NCBI RefSeq assembly: GCF_012271785.1
Contig: NZ_JAAWVT010000001.1
Coordinates: forward strand, 434,001 to 498,000
Direction: 5' to 3'
Source of the DNA: Paeniglutamicibacter terrestris
Lineage (GTDB): Bacteria; Actinomycetota; Actinomycetes; Actinomycetales; Micrococcaceae
Length of the DNA: 64,000 bases
How positions within the stretch are numbered: the stretch's first letter is position 1; each line of letters begins with the position of its first letter. This document shows positions 35,138 to 43,903 of this stretch, in pieces. The notes under the pieces were generated by a model, which was given only the letters and a program-made list of their open reading frames with translations, was not told where the DNA came from and searched no databases. A program made the translations under genes and the position numbers.

Positions 35138-36073
35138 CTACTTGCCGACCTTTCCGGTGAGCGAGGCCACCGGGCGAAGGAAGACGGGCTGGGCCAGGAA
35201 CCAGAAGCCCACGATCACCACGATGGAGACGATGAACAGGATCAGCCCCGTCCAACCGTCCGAGTTGTTGGAGGCGTACATGTGGTTCAGGTTCCGCAGG
35301 GCACCGGTGGCCAGCACCAGCGCCACGTGCACCACGGTGAAGGCAACAAAGTAGATCATGACCGGGAAGTGTAGTGCCCGGGCAAGTTCCATGGGGTAGG
35401 CCTTATTCAGTGCCACAGCCTTTTTGGGCCAGGCACCCGACATCCGCAGACCGGTAATGATCGCCAACGGGGCGGCAATAAAGACGGTGACGAAGTAGGC
35501 CAGCACCTGCAGCGCGTTGTAATTGACCCAGCCGGATTCCGTCGGCCAGTTTAGCGAGAGGTACTGGAGGCCGGCCGAAAGGGCATTGGGGATAATGTCC
35601 CAGCTGGTGGGCACAATCCTCGCCCACTGGCCCGAAGCGAAGAGCAGCACGATGAAGATAATCCCGTTAAGTACCCACAGCGCATCAAGGGTGAGGTGGA
35701 ACCAGAGGTCCAGGCTGATGCGGGTCGGGGCACCCTTGGTGCGGATCAGCCCCTTGTTATTGCGTACCCAGTGGGCCGCGGGTCGGGTGGTGGTGCGCAC
35801 GGCCATGCCGGTGCGCACGATTAATACCAGGAAGAAGAGATTGAGGAAATGCTGCCAGCCCAGCCATGCGGGGAATCCGACGGGCGTGTTCACCGGCAGC
35901 TCGGAGTGCCCGGTGTACGTTTCCATCCAACTCTTCACGCCCTCCATGCCCACCAGCCAGCGTGCAACCAGCACGCCGATGACCAAGACGATGATCAGGG
36001 AGCCGGCAATGATGCCGGCGCGCGCCAAGGTGCTGGTTGGCAGCTTGTTCCTGGAGGTGGATCGTGCACTCAT
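35138..36073 (-). CDS. Membrane b-type cytochrome-like protein in the etf operon
   Basis: The 311-residue protein has five or six transmembrane segments and resembles the cytochrome b561 / thiosulfate reductase cytochrome b group. Candidate haem-ligand histidines lie in the membrane segments GWQHFLNLFF, LDLWFHLTLDAL and ELARALHFPVMIYFVAFTVVHVALV. It lies between etfA (36 bp upstream) and acd (56 bp downstream) with good ribosome sites. The arrangement suggests it passes electrons from ETF to the quinone pool, in place of the usual soluble-domain ETF-QO. That role is inference; no Fe-S or FAD domain is visible in it. Confidence 0.72.
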   Translation of the reverse strand: MSARSTSRNKLPTSTLARAGIIAGSLIIVLVIGVLVARWLVGMEGVKSWMETYTGHSELPVNTPVGFPAWLGWQHFLNLFFLVLIVRTGMAVRTTTRPAAHWVRNNKGLIRTKGAPTRISLDLWFHLTLDALWVLNGIIFIVLLFASGQWARIVPTSWDIIPNALSAGLQYLSLNWPTESGWVNYNALQVLAYFVTVFIAAPLAIITGLRMSGAWPKKAVALNKAYPMELARALHFPVMIYFVAFTVVHVALVLATGALRNLNHMYASNNSDGWTGLILFIVSIVVIVGFWFLAQPVFLRPVASLTGKVGK

Positions 36074-36109
36074 GAATTGTTCCTTGGATTCGTGATGTGG
36101 TGATGTGGG

Positions 36110-37078
36110 CTAGGCACGAGCCTTGAGGAGCTCGATGACCCGCGGGACGATGCTAAAGACGTCGCCCACGATGCCCAGGTCGGCGATCTCGAAGATGGGT
36201 GCATCCTCGTCTTTGTTGATCGCCACAATGGTCTTGGATCCTTGCATGCCGGCTCGGTGTTGGATCGCCCCGGAAATTCCCAGCGCGATGTAGAGCTGCG
36301 GGGCAACGCTGACGCCGGTCTGTCCGACCTGCGCCGTCTGGGCCATGTAGCCCGCGTCGACCGCGGCACGGGATGCACCAACTGCACCACCGAGCGCATC
36401 GGCCAACTCCTCCACCAGCACAAAGTTCTGAGTAGAGCCTAGTCCGCGGCCACCGGAGACCACAGTGGCCGCGCCGCGCAGTTCAGGGCGTGCCGAGGTT
36501 TCCGGGGCATCGGTGCGAGCGGTGATGGTGGCGGACGCGCAGCTACCGGGTTCTAACACCACGCGGGTGAGCTCCGGGGTGAGTGCTGGAGCCCCATCGT
36601 CGATCGCCCCGATCCGCACGGTGATGATCGGCATGGCGTCGGGCACACTGGCTTGCACGCTATAGGCGCCACCAAAGGCCGAATGCACGGTGGTGATCAC
36701 CGAGTCCTGCACACTGGCATCAAGCACATCGGCCAAAATGCCGGAACCGGTGCGTACCGCCAGCCGGGCTGCGGCCTCGCGGCCATCCACCGAAGCGGAG
36801 GTGAGCACCGCTTGGGGTGCATGGGTGCGCACCGCATCACTGAGCCCATCCACTAGCGGGGTAAGCAGCACGGTAGTGGCATCTGGGCTCTGCACCGCGT
36901 GAATGCGTGCGGCTCCCCATTGGCCCAACGTGGTGATGGTTTCCGGTGGTAGTTCAGTATCGCTGACGGTGAGCGCAACGGGGGTGCCTAACCGGGAGGC
37001 CAGAGCCAGCAGTCCCCGTCCGGCTGCGGTGGGGTGAGCCTGATGGGTGAGTTCAATGAGTACAACAATGTTTTCCAT
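36110..37078 (-). CDS. etfA: Electron transfer flavoprotein, alpha subunit
   Basis: The 322-residue protein has an N-terminal ETF domain ([20 protein letters not shown], then [22 protein letters not shown]) and the C-terminal FAD-binding domain with GGRGLGS (about 207-213), [41 protein letters not shown] and a closing [18 protein letters not shown] accepts electrons from acyl-CoA and other dehydrogenases. It follows etfB by 13 bp. Confidence 0.94.
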   Translation of the reverse strand: MENIVVLIELTHQAHPTAAGRGLLALASRLGTPVALTVSDTELPPETITTLGQWGAARIHAVQSPDATTVLLTPLVDGLSDAVRTHAPQAVLTSASVDGREAAARLAVRTGSGILADVLDASVQDSVITTVHSAFGGAYSVQASVPDAMPIITVRIGAIDDGAPALTPELTRVVLEPGSCASATITARTDAPETSARPELRGAATVVSGGRGLGSTQNFVLVEELADALGGAVGASRAAVDAGYMAQTAQVGQTGVSVAPQLYIALGISGAIQHRAGMQGSKTIVAINKDEDAPIFEIADLGIVGDVFSIVPRVIELLKARA

Positions 37079-37091
37079 GGCTGTGCCTTTG

Positions 37092-37856
37092 CTAGATCAG
37101 GTGCCGGGCGGTGAGGAAGGTGATCAGTTCGTCGGCGCCCTGGCCGTCGTCGATGATCTTGGCTCCGGCACTTCGCGCCGGCCGCGGAAGGATCTGGGCC
37201 ACGGTAGTCAGGCTCTGGGCCCCAGCGCCAAGTTCTGCGGCAGATTTTGTGGCGACGGGCTTGCGTTTGGCACCAAGGATGCCCTTGAAGTTGGGGAATC
37301 GGGCCTCGGCAAAACGTTCCGTGACGGTGATGATCGCCGGGTAGGTAGCGGTGACTTCCTGGGTTCCGGCCTCGGATTGCCGTTGGCCGCTGATGCCCTG
37401 CGCACTCATCTCAGCGGTTGTCAGCGAGCCGAGCAGGGGAAGGCCGAGGTGTTCGGACAGCATGGCCGGCAGCATGCCAGCGCGGCCGTCGGTGGATTCG
37501 TTGCCGGCGATGATCAGCTCCGCGCCGAGATCGCGTAGCGCCGCGGCCAGCGTGGCCGCGGTGAGGACGAGGTCCGCCCCAATCAGGGAGTCATCAAGCA
37601 CATGAATCCCGGAGTCCGCGCCCATGGACAGCGCCTTGCGAATGGCCTTGATGGCGTGCGCCGGACCCATGGTGGCCACGATGACCTCCGTGGTTTTGTC
37701 CCGGTCCTTAACACTCAGAGCCAGTTCGAGGGCTCGTTCGGTGATTTCGTCAATGATCTGGTCGCCTTCCTCGCGGTCAACGCGATAGGTCTGCGGGTCC
37801 AGGATTCGTTCATCGGCGGTGTCGGGAACCGCCTTGATCAAAACCACGATCTTCAT
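37092..37856 (-). CDS. etfB: Electron transfer flavoprotein, beta subunit
   Basis: The 254-residue protein matches EtfB/Fix[64 protein letters not shown] and [28 protein letters not shown] (AMP site region). It is first in the operon, after AAGGAG, and carries a long palindrome in its promoter. Confidence 0.94.
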   Translation of the reverse strand: MKIVVLIKAVPDTADERILDPQTYRVDREEGDQIIDEITERALELALSVKDRDKTTEVIVATMGPAHAIKAIRKALSMGADSGIHVLDDSLIGADLVLTAATLAAALRDLGAELIIAGNESTDGRAGMLPAMLSEHLGLPLLGSLTTAEMSAQGISGQRQSEAGTQEVTATYPAIITVTERFAEARFPNFKGILGAKRKPVATKSAAELGAGAQSLTTVAQILPRPARSAGAKIIDDGQGADELITFLTARHLI

Positions 37857-37915
37857 CCGAGTTCTCCTTGCGATGCTGGTCTGTGTGCTCCATCGCGAGA
37901 CTACTAGGAAGGCTC

Positions 37916-37945
37916 CAAATTTACTAGGTCTTCCTACTAAATTTG
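37916..37945. promoter_or_regulatory. 30-bp palindromic operator candidate upstream of etfB
   Basis: The arms CAAATTTACTAGG and CCTACTAAATTTG match at 12 of 13 positions around a 4-bp centre, 60 bp upstream of the etfB ATG. The size and symmetry fit a TetR/FadR- or MarR-type dimer site. No dedicated regulator is adjacent. Confidence 0.55.
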
Positions 37946-37996
37946 ATGCTTTGGCACACCCACCAATGGATGCCGGCGGGGCAACGTGGGGAGTGC

Positions 37997-38521
37997 TTAG
38001 ATATTTTTGAGTGAACCCTGGGTAATTTGTTCCAGCAGCCAGGGCGAAAAAACGAAGGGTGTTGCCGTGGCCGCGGTCAACAGATCAGCTGGCGTCACCC
38101 AGACGTATTCGGCAACCTCGTCCGGATGTGGTGCCAGCTCCCCGGAGATCCGTGCGGTGAAGACAGGGCAAATTTCGTTTTCCACGATGCCCGAGGCGTC
38201 GACCGCGCGGTAGGCGAAGTCGGGAAGCAGCTCGCGAACTTGCGTGATGTGTGTGCCTAATTCCTGCTCGGCACGCCGCGCGATGGCCGCCTCGAAGGAT
38301 TCGGCAACCCCGGGGTGGCCGCAGAAGGAATTGGTCCACACTCCGGGCCAGGTTTTTTTAGATAGCGCCCGACGGGTCAGCAGGATCTGCCCCTCGTCGT
38401 TGTAGAGGTAGCAGGAGAAGGCCAGATGCAGGGGCGTGGATTCGGTGTGCACACGCGCCTTGGCCTCGGTTCCAATGCGGGTGCCATCGGCGGCCAATAG
38501 CACCACAAGTTCCTCGTTCAT
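37997..38521 (-). CDS. idi: Isopentenyl-diphosphate delta-isomerase, type I
   Basis: The 174-residue Nudix-fold enzyme interconverts IPP and DMAPP for isoprenoids such as menaquinone and carotenoids. It has HLAFSCYLYNDEGQILLTRRALSKKTWPGVWTNSFCGHPG with the catalytic Cys, EQELGTHI (Nudix-like), and VENEICPVF with the catalytic Glu. AAAGAGAG precedes the ATG. No other isoprenoid gene is adjacent. Confidence 0.93.
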   Translation of the reverse strand: MNEELVVLLAADGTRIGTEAKARVHTESTPLHLAFSCYLYNDEGQILLTRRALSKKTWPGVWTNSFCGHPGVAESFEAAIARRAEQELGTHITQVRELLPDFAYRAVDASGIVENEICPVFTARISGELAPHPDEVAEYVWVTPADLLTAATATPFVFSPWLLEQITQGSLKNI

Positions 38522-38612
38522 GGCTCTCTTTCTTCGCTGGGGTGTTTGATACTCACCACTGGGGCATCGTTAGCCTCAATTCTCCCATGCCCACGGTGAC
38601 GCTCGGGCTGAA

Positions 38613-38676
38613 CGCACCAAACGCTGCCCACCTTCTGGAGGCCAAGAGCATCCGGTGGACAGCGTTCGGTGGTGCG
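38613..38676 (-). terminator. Terminator after the APC permease gene
   Basis: AACGCTGCCCACC pairs with GGTGGACAGCGTT (one mismatch) and flanking CGCACCA/TGGTGCG extends the stem past a small bulge. It lies in the 172-bp gap between the permease stop and the idi start, both minus strand. Confidence 0.65.
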
Positions 38677-38693
38677 AAGAAATTCTGCGGCGG

Positions 38694-40220
38694 TTATTTC
38701 AGTCGCTTGAGCGTTTCACCCTTGAAGAATCCGGGGCTCTTGATCCGCATGTAGACCATGATGCCAACACCTAGTAGCAGCACGCCCATGCCGAGGATGA
38801 ACACCATGCCCAGACCGCCAATGTTGGAACCCGATCCGTAATCCGGATCCATCGAGTCATGTGCGGTACTCAGGAACATCACCAACAGGATCACGCCGCC
38901 CACCAGCGGGGCTAGGAACTTGAAGAAGAAGTTGCGCAGCGAGCTAAAGCACTCACGTCGGAAGTACCAGACGCAGGCCAGCGCGGTGACTCCATAGTAG
39001 AAACAGATCATCAGGCCCAGGGCGGTGATGGTGTCCCAGAGGGCATTTTCGCTCAACAACCGGGTGATGACGTAGAAACCGGCCGCCGCGGCTCCGGCGG
39101 TGATGGTGGCCACCGACGGGGACATGAAGCGCGGAGAGATCTTGCCAAACGCATCGGGCAATGCCTTGTAGTACCCCATGGCCAGCAGCGTACGAGCCGG
39201 AGAGACCAGCGTGGACTGCAGCGACGCGGCCGAGGAGGAGAGAATGGCCAGGGACATCAGGATCGCAAACGGGCCCATGATCGGGCCCGCCAAGACGGCG
39301 AAGATCGATTCTTGGTTATCCGGGTTACCCGCGCCCAATCCCGTGGTGCCGGTTCCCGCATAAGCGATCACTGCCAAGGAAATGATCATGTAAATGGCCA
39401 TGATGATCAGTACCGTCAGTGTTGCCGCGCGGCCAGGTACCTTGTCCGGATTCTTGGTTTCTTCATTCATGGTCAGGGTGACATCCCAGCCCCAGAAGAT
39501 GAAGATCGACAGGGAAACACCAGCGGCGAAGGCACCGAAGGATTCAACCGCTAGGGGGTTAAACCAGTCCAGCGAGATGGGTGTTGGATCAAAGGCGGTG
39601 CCGTTGTTCACGTGGCTGAATGCGGCGATGGCAAACCAGGCGAGCACCACCAGCTGGAAGGCCACCAGCACGTATTGGAAGGTTTTGGTGGTTTGCATGC
39701 CGCGATAGGAAATCCAGCAGGCGGCGGCGATGAAAATCAACGTGGTGGGGATGTTGACCCACAGGTTTTTGGTCAGTTCCGCGATTCCCGCATTTCCGGT
39801 GAGCTGAGCCAGCAGGATGTAGAAGAAGTCCACGGCCACCGCAGCAAGGTTTGACAGCACAATGACGGTTGCCGCGATCAACCCCCAGCCGCCCATCCAG
39901 CCGATCCACGGGCCAAAGGCCCGAGTCGCCCAGGTGAAGGAGGTACCCGAGTCGGGCATGGCCGCATTCAGCTCGCGGTAGCCCAGGGCCACCAGCAGCA
40001 TGGGCAGGAAGCCGGCAATGAAGATGGCCGGTAGCTGGGTGCCCACCTCCGCCACGGTGGGGCCGAGTGCGGCGGTCAGGGTGTAGGCGGGGGCGATGCA
40101 GGAAATTCCGATGACCACGGCACCAATCACACCGACGGTTCCCTTGGACAGGCCCTTCTCACCCAGACCGGATTCCCCCGTTGATACCGAGCTGGCCTCG
40201 GTCGCTGATTCACGACTCAT
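38694..40220 (-). CDS. APC-family amino acid/polyamine permease
   Basis: The 508-residue permease has about 12 transmembrane segments. Family motifs are GLSKGTVGVIGAVVIGISCIAPAYTLTAALGP (TM1), YRELNAAMPDSGTSFTWATRAFGPWIGWMGGWG (TM3 region) and SIFIFWGWDVTLTMNEETKNPDKVPGRAA. Being in the same transcriptional direction as, and 0.97 kb downstream of, putrescine oxidase, it is a reasonable putrescine or amine importer candidate. GAAGGAAG precedes the ATG. Confidence 0.85.
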   Translation of the reverse strand: MSRESATEASSVSTGESGLGEKGLSKGTVGVIGAVVIGISCIAPAYTLTAALGPTVAEVGTQLPAIFIAGFLPMLLVALGYRELNAAMPDSGTSFTWATRAFGPWIGWMGGWGLIAATVIVLSNLAAVAVDFFYILLAQLTGNAGIAELTKNLWVNIPTTLIFIAAACWISYRGMQTTKTFQYVLVAFQLVVLAWFAIAAFSHVNNGTAFDPTPISLDWFNPLAVESFGAFAAGVSLSIFIFWGWDVTLTMNEETKNPDKVPGRAATLTVLIIMAIYMIISLAVIAYAGTGTTGLGAGNPDNQESIFAVLAGPIMGPFAILMSLAILSSSAASLQSTLVSPARTLLAMGYYKALPDAFGKISPRFMSPSVATITAGAAAAGFYVITRLLSENALWDTITALGLMICFYYGVTALACVWYFRRECFSSLRNFFFKFLAPLVGGVILLVMFLSTAHDSMDPDYGSGSNIGGLGMVFILGMGVLLLGVGIMVYMRIKSPGFFKGETLKRLK

Positions 40221-40308
40221 GTTTTTCTTCCTTCATCCGGACGGTGGAGGGCACCTCACCTTCAAAAAAATCCGAGGGTGAGTATCCAGCGTTGTGCGGC
40301 GGGTGGGT

Positions 40309-41190
40309 TTAGGACTGCGTTGGCTCCGAGGTGTGGTTCTTGGGAACCACCACGAGGGGAACCGGAAGGGTGCGCAAAATGCGCTGACCCGTTGAGCCGA
40401 GGAAAAGCCGTTTTTTACGTGCTAGACGGCTGGAGCCAACGAAGGCAATATCGCCGTCATTCCACTCCAACTCCGCAATGGCATCGTCGATGCTATTTCC
40501 GGAGGCAATGGAAATTTCCGCTTCGATCCGGTGTTCGGTGAGCACATCGCGCACCCGTGCTTCGGCCGCGGAGATGGCCGTTGGCAGGTCAGTTTTCCCC
40601 TCGCCGAGCTCATCCTGGGCCACGAGGGACACCACGCGCAGCGTGAGATGTGGCCGACGTGCAGCGGCACTGGCGGCGGCCTGGATCACTCCCCGGGCAC
40701 CGGCACGCGTTCCGACAAATGCCGTAACCCGTCCCAACTTTCCACCCGCTCGAGCCAGAGCGGCCACGGCACCCGGATTGCCCATGGCCACCGGAACCGG
40801 GGAGGCATGAAGCAGCGAACTGGCCACCGAGCCGGGTACAAAGAAGCCAGCCACGTGGCGTGCGCGGCCACCCAGCACGATGGCCCGGGCACCAGTTTCC
40901 TGTGCCAGCAGGATCAACCCCTGCGCGGGGGAAGCCACCGAGCGGGCTATCACTCGGGCGCTGATTCCCGCGGGTACGAGGCCGAGGGCAGTTTGTGCCC
41001 AGCCATCAATTTTTTCGGCCAGGATCGACCGGTAACCGTGGTCTCCCCCGGGGTAGCTGGCGGAAAACGGGGTGCTTTGCGGCAGCACGATGGCTACGTC
41101 CAAGTGAGCACCTTCTCCGCCCAGGGCACTGGCCAAAGCGATTGCTTCGGCACCCCGGTCATCGGCGGTGTATCCAACAAGTAAGCGCAT
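40309..41190 (-). CDS. Tandem universal stress protein (UspA domains)
   Basis: The 293-residue protein has two UspA domains. The first ends GGRARHVAGFFVPGSVASSLLHASPVPVAMG (about 125-150) and the second ends FVGSSRLARKKRLFLGSTGQRILRTLPVPLVVVP. The G-2x-G-9x-G(S/T) ATP-binding pattern is recognisable in both. It starts 5 bp after the putrescine oxidase stop and 88 bp before the permease, so it is probably part of the same operon. The link to polyamine use is unexplained. Confidence 0.82.
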   Translation of the reverse strand: MRLLVGYTADDRGAEAIALASALGGEGAHLDVAIVLPQSTPFSASYPGGDHGYRSILAEKIDGWAQTALGLVPAGISARVIARSVASPAQGLILLAQETGARAIVLGGRARHVAGFFVPGSVASSLLHASPVPVAMGNPGAVAALARAGGKLGRVTAFVGTRAGARGVIQAAASAAARRPHLTLRVVSLVAQDELGEGKTDLPTAISAAEARVRDVLTEHRIEAEISIASGNSIDDAIAELEWNDGDIAFVGSSRLARKKRLFLGSTGQRILRTLPVPLVVVPKNHTSEPTQS

Positions 41191-41195
41191 GACGC

Positions 41196-42620
41196 TTAGT
41201 TTCCGGACGCGGCGAGGGTGCCGAAGAGGGATTTCACTCCGTCGTAATTCGCCGCTGGCTCGGTACCCTCGATGGCTGCGTTGATGCGTACCGCTGTGCG
41301 TCGTCCCATCCGAACCGCACCATCAACGTGCTGGTAGCCTTCGCCGGCGAGATCCGAGGAGGAGAAGTAGATCGGGCCGACGTTTTTGTTCTGGTCCGGC
41401 CCGAAGCGGAACAGCCCGCCCAGATCGTAGCTGGTGGCGTAGGCGCCGCGGGTCCATTCCTCGGCACCGAAGTCGGAGAGGTAGAAGACGCTCGGCTCTA
41501 ACGCCTTGGCACCCAGGAATTTGGCCATGGAGGCCAGGATGGCGTCCTTGCGCTCTGCCTCGGGAAGCAAGAACATGGCGTCGGCCTGAAGATCGGAGAT
41601 GAAGCCGACCAGGGTGCCGGTGGTTTCCTCATGGTAGGTGTTGTCGTAGAGTTCCTGCACGATCGCCGAGGGGCCGAAGCAGGTACCCGAGAGGCCCTCT
41701 TCGCGCCAGAACGGGGTCTCGTAGACTGCGTGCACCTTGATGACCAGGCCCATGGACTGGTGCTGATGGGTCACGTGCTGGCGGCGCGGCAGCGGTGGGT
41801 TGTAGGAGATGCGCGAGTACAGGTTCGGCGGCACGGCGATGATCACCTTTTTGGCGTGCACCGTGACGTCGGTGCCGTAGGCAGTGACCCCATCCTCGGA
41901 CCAGTCGAGCTTAAGTACCGGGTTGTTCAGGAAGACATCCTCGCCCAGTCGTTCGGCCACGGCGATGGAAACACCCTGCATGGTGCCGACCATGCGGCGG
42001 TCAAGGATGAAGTCCTCGTCAACCAGGTTGGAGAAGGATCCCGCGGAGGAGGACATCAACAGTGCTTGCAGTGCGGAGAAAGTGTGTGCGGGTTTGGTGA
42101 GCATGCCACCGGCGATGAACAGGCCAACGTTGTTGCAGGCTACCTCGTCACCGGAGATGGTGCGCAGCCAGTGGTGGAAGGAGATCATATCCAGCTCGGC
42201 CGCCTGCGGATGCGCCCAGGGAGCGTCGGGATCCACCTGCGCGGTCAGTCGGTCCATTTCCTTGATGAGCTTGTTCATTTCGGCAACGGTTGACTCGGCC
42301 ACCGGGAAGTCATCGCCGGTGTAGACCGAGCGGGTTCCGTCGTCCGCGAGGTAGACGGAGGCGCCTTCCTTGTAGCGTTCGAACGTCTCGATGCCCAATT
42401 CCTCGATCAGCGAGTACAGCCCGGTTTGGTCAGGAGAAATCCACTGGCCACCGATTTCGATGGTGGCCCCGTCCATGTTCTGGCTCCAAGTGCGACCACC
42501 AACACGATCGCGGGCCTCCAGCACGGCCACGGACTTGCCCGCCTTGCGCAGCTCGTAGGCTGCGGTCAGGCCCGAGGGGCCGGCTCCGATAATAACGACG
42601 TCGCGATCCAGGATAGTCAT
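41196..42620 (-). CDS. puo: Flavin monoamine oxidase, putrescine oxidase-like
   Basis: The 474-residue FAD enzyme has GAGPSGLTAAYELRKAG (dinucleotide fold), EARDRVGGRTWSQNMDGATIEIGGQWIS (16-45 region) and the C-terminal GEGYQHVDGAVRMGRRTAVRI. The overall sequence resembles actinobacterial putrescine oxidases, which oxidise putrescine to 4-aminobutanal (1-pyrroline) with H2O2. ATG 42620 is preferred; a GTG at 42629 is in frame. It is divergent from a TetR gene with a clear operator between them. Other amines remain possible substrates. Confidence 0.86.
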   Translation of the reverse strand: MTILDRDVVIIGAGPSGLTAAYELRKAGKSVAVLEARDRVGGRTWSQNMDGATIEIGGQWISPDQTGLYSLIEELGIETFERYKEGASVYLADDGTRSVYTGDDFPVAESTVAEMNKLIKEMDRLTAQVDPDAPWAHPQAAELDMISFHHWLRTISGDEVACNNVGLFIAGGMLTKPAHTFSALQALLMSSSAGSFSNLVDEDFILDRRMVGTMQGVSIAVAERLGEDVFLNNPVLKLDWSEDGVTAYGTDVTVHAKKVIIAVPPNLYSRISYNPPLPRRQHVTHQHQSMGLVIKVHAVYETPFWREEGLSGTCFGPSAIVQELYDNTYHEETTGTLVGFISDLQADAMFLLPEAERKDAILASMAKFLGAKALEPSVFYLSDFGAEEWTRGAYATSYDLGGLFRFGPDQNKNVGPIYFSSSDLAGEGYQHVDGAVRMGRRTAVRINAAIEGTEPAANYDGVKSLFGTLAASGN

Positions 42621-42642
42621 GATGCCCACTTCTTTCGATTAC

Positions 42643-42663
42643 TAAATGAATGACGTTCATTTA
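42643..42663. promoter_or_regulatory. TetR operator candidate between puo and tetR
   Basis: TAAATGAA and TTCATTTA form a perfect 8-bp inverted repeat with spacer TGACG. It starts 23 bp upstream of the oxidase ATG and lies 70 bp from the TetR ATG, a position fit for repressing both genes. Confidence 0.6.
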
Positions 42664-42732
42664 CTAGACTGGTTCAATGGTAGATCATAAGATGGGCCGT
42701 TGTGAAGTGGACCACGTCAGGAGCGGACTTTA

Positions 42733-43404
42733 ATGCAGGAATCAGCTACTCCCGGCGGGGCGCCACGGCGCCGCGTCGGTCGCCCGCGCTCGGGCGTGCT
42801 TGACCGCGAACTGATCGCACGGGCTTCACTAAAGCTAGTGACCTCCGGCGGCTACACCGCCCTGACCATGTCAGCGGTGGCCAAGGCACTCGGCGTCTCA
42901 CCGTCGGCGCTCTATAACCACGTGGAATCCAAACAGGAACTCATGCAATGGATCCAGGAAATCGTGATGGACGGGGTCGACTCCTCGGCCTTCGCGACAC
43001 ATCCGCTGGAGCAGGCCCTGCTTCGCTGGGCGGCGAGCTACCGCGATATTTTTGTTGATCACGCGCCCCTAATTCCGCTTATTGCCGTCTTACCGGTCTC
43101 CGGGTCCCCACGGACGCTTCAGATGTACGAGGAAGTTGCCGCCGGCTTCACCCGAGCAGGCTGGAAGCAGTCACAGATCATCCCGAGCATCGTTGCCATC
43201 GAGTCGTTCATTTTCGGGTCCGCACTCGACGCCACCGCACCCTTGGATATCTTTGACCCGGGAGCCAACGCCGGAAATATCCCCCACTTCGAGGGCGCCC
43301 TAGCCGCGCAACGAGCGACCGGAAACAACAGTGCCGAGGATGCCTTCATCACTGGTTTGCGAGCCATGATTACCGGACTCTTGGCGAACGCAGAACTCGA
43401 TTAA
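42733..43404 (+). CDS. TetR-family regulator, probably of putrescine oxidase operon
   Basis: The product has 223 residues. The HTH lies at about 22-68 (VLDRELIARASLKLVTSGGYTALTMSAVAKALGVSPSALYNHVESKQELMQWI), and the C-terminal domain is of the TetR_C_1-like kind with VDHAPLIPLIAVLPVSGSPRTLQMYEEV. AGGAG precedes the ATG. Divergent orientation and the intervening inverted repeat indicate control of puo-usp-permease. Confidence 0.9.
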   Translation: MQESATPGGAPRRRVGRPRSGVLDRELIARASLKLVTSGGYTALTMSAVAKALGVSPSALYNHVESKQELMQWIQEIVMDGVDSSAFATHPLEQALLRWAASYRDIFVDHAPLIPLIAVLPVSGSPRTLQMYEEVAAGFTRAGWKQSQIIPSIVAIESFIFGSALDATAPLDIFDPGANAGNIPHFEGALAAQRATGNNSAEDAFITGLRAMITGLLANAELD

Positions 43405-43581
43405 GGACGTGCCTACGGAGTTCTTGCACCGCGATGCCGGCCACAAGTGAGCCCATAGAGCCGTCCATTTTCGGATAGGTCCCAGCTGAGTCATGCCCGC
43501 GCGTTTAGCCACGGAGGTAGCCAATGCAGCCAAACACCTGATTCGGGAATGGTCGTCCTGCGCAGACGCAGCGCGACTAGG

Positions 43582-43593
43582 TACGCTTGCCAG
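43582..43593 (+). promoter_or_regulatory. -10 box of a leaderless promoter for the small membrane protein
   Basis: TACGCT at 43582-43587 lies 6 nt before the ATG at 43594, and no Shine-Dalgarno is seen. Confidence 0.35.
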
Positions 43594-43767
43594 ATGAACC
43601 CCCTGGAACTAAACGCCTACGACATCATCATCTATATCGTAGGATTCGCCTCTCTAGCACTCGTCGTGTGGGTGCTAGTCAAAATTGGTAAGTATGCCTC
43701 TCAGCGTTCACCAGCCGCAGATAAGGCTTTGCCGACCACAAAAAACGACGATTCCGAGTCTGAATAG
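43594..43767 (+). CDS. Small single-pass membrane protein
   Basis: The 57-residue protein has one transmembrane helix (about 10-30, IIIYIVGFASLALVVWVLVKI), a short basic stretch (GKYASQR) and an acidic Lys/Ser tail. I do not recognise a family. The start is supported by an adjacent -10 box. It is monocistronic. Confidence 0.55.
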   Translation: MNPLELNAYDIIIYIVGFASLALVVWVLVKIGKYASQRSPAADKALPTTKNDDSESE

Positions 43768-43903
43768 TCCTCGCTAGCGCCCGCATCGACCGGAGAATGG
43801 CACCGGCATCAGCTGACCGGAAGGTCTCGCGAACCGACGCTCAACACCATGCCGACCGGCTCGTCACCCATCTAACCGGCACCATCCCCGAAGGAGAATA
43901 GAT

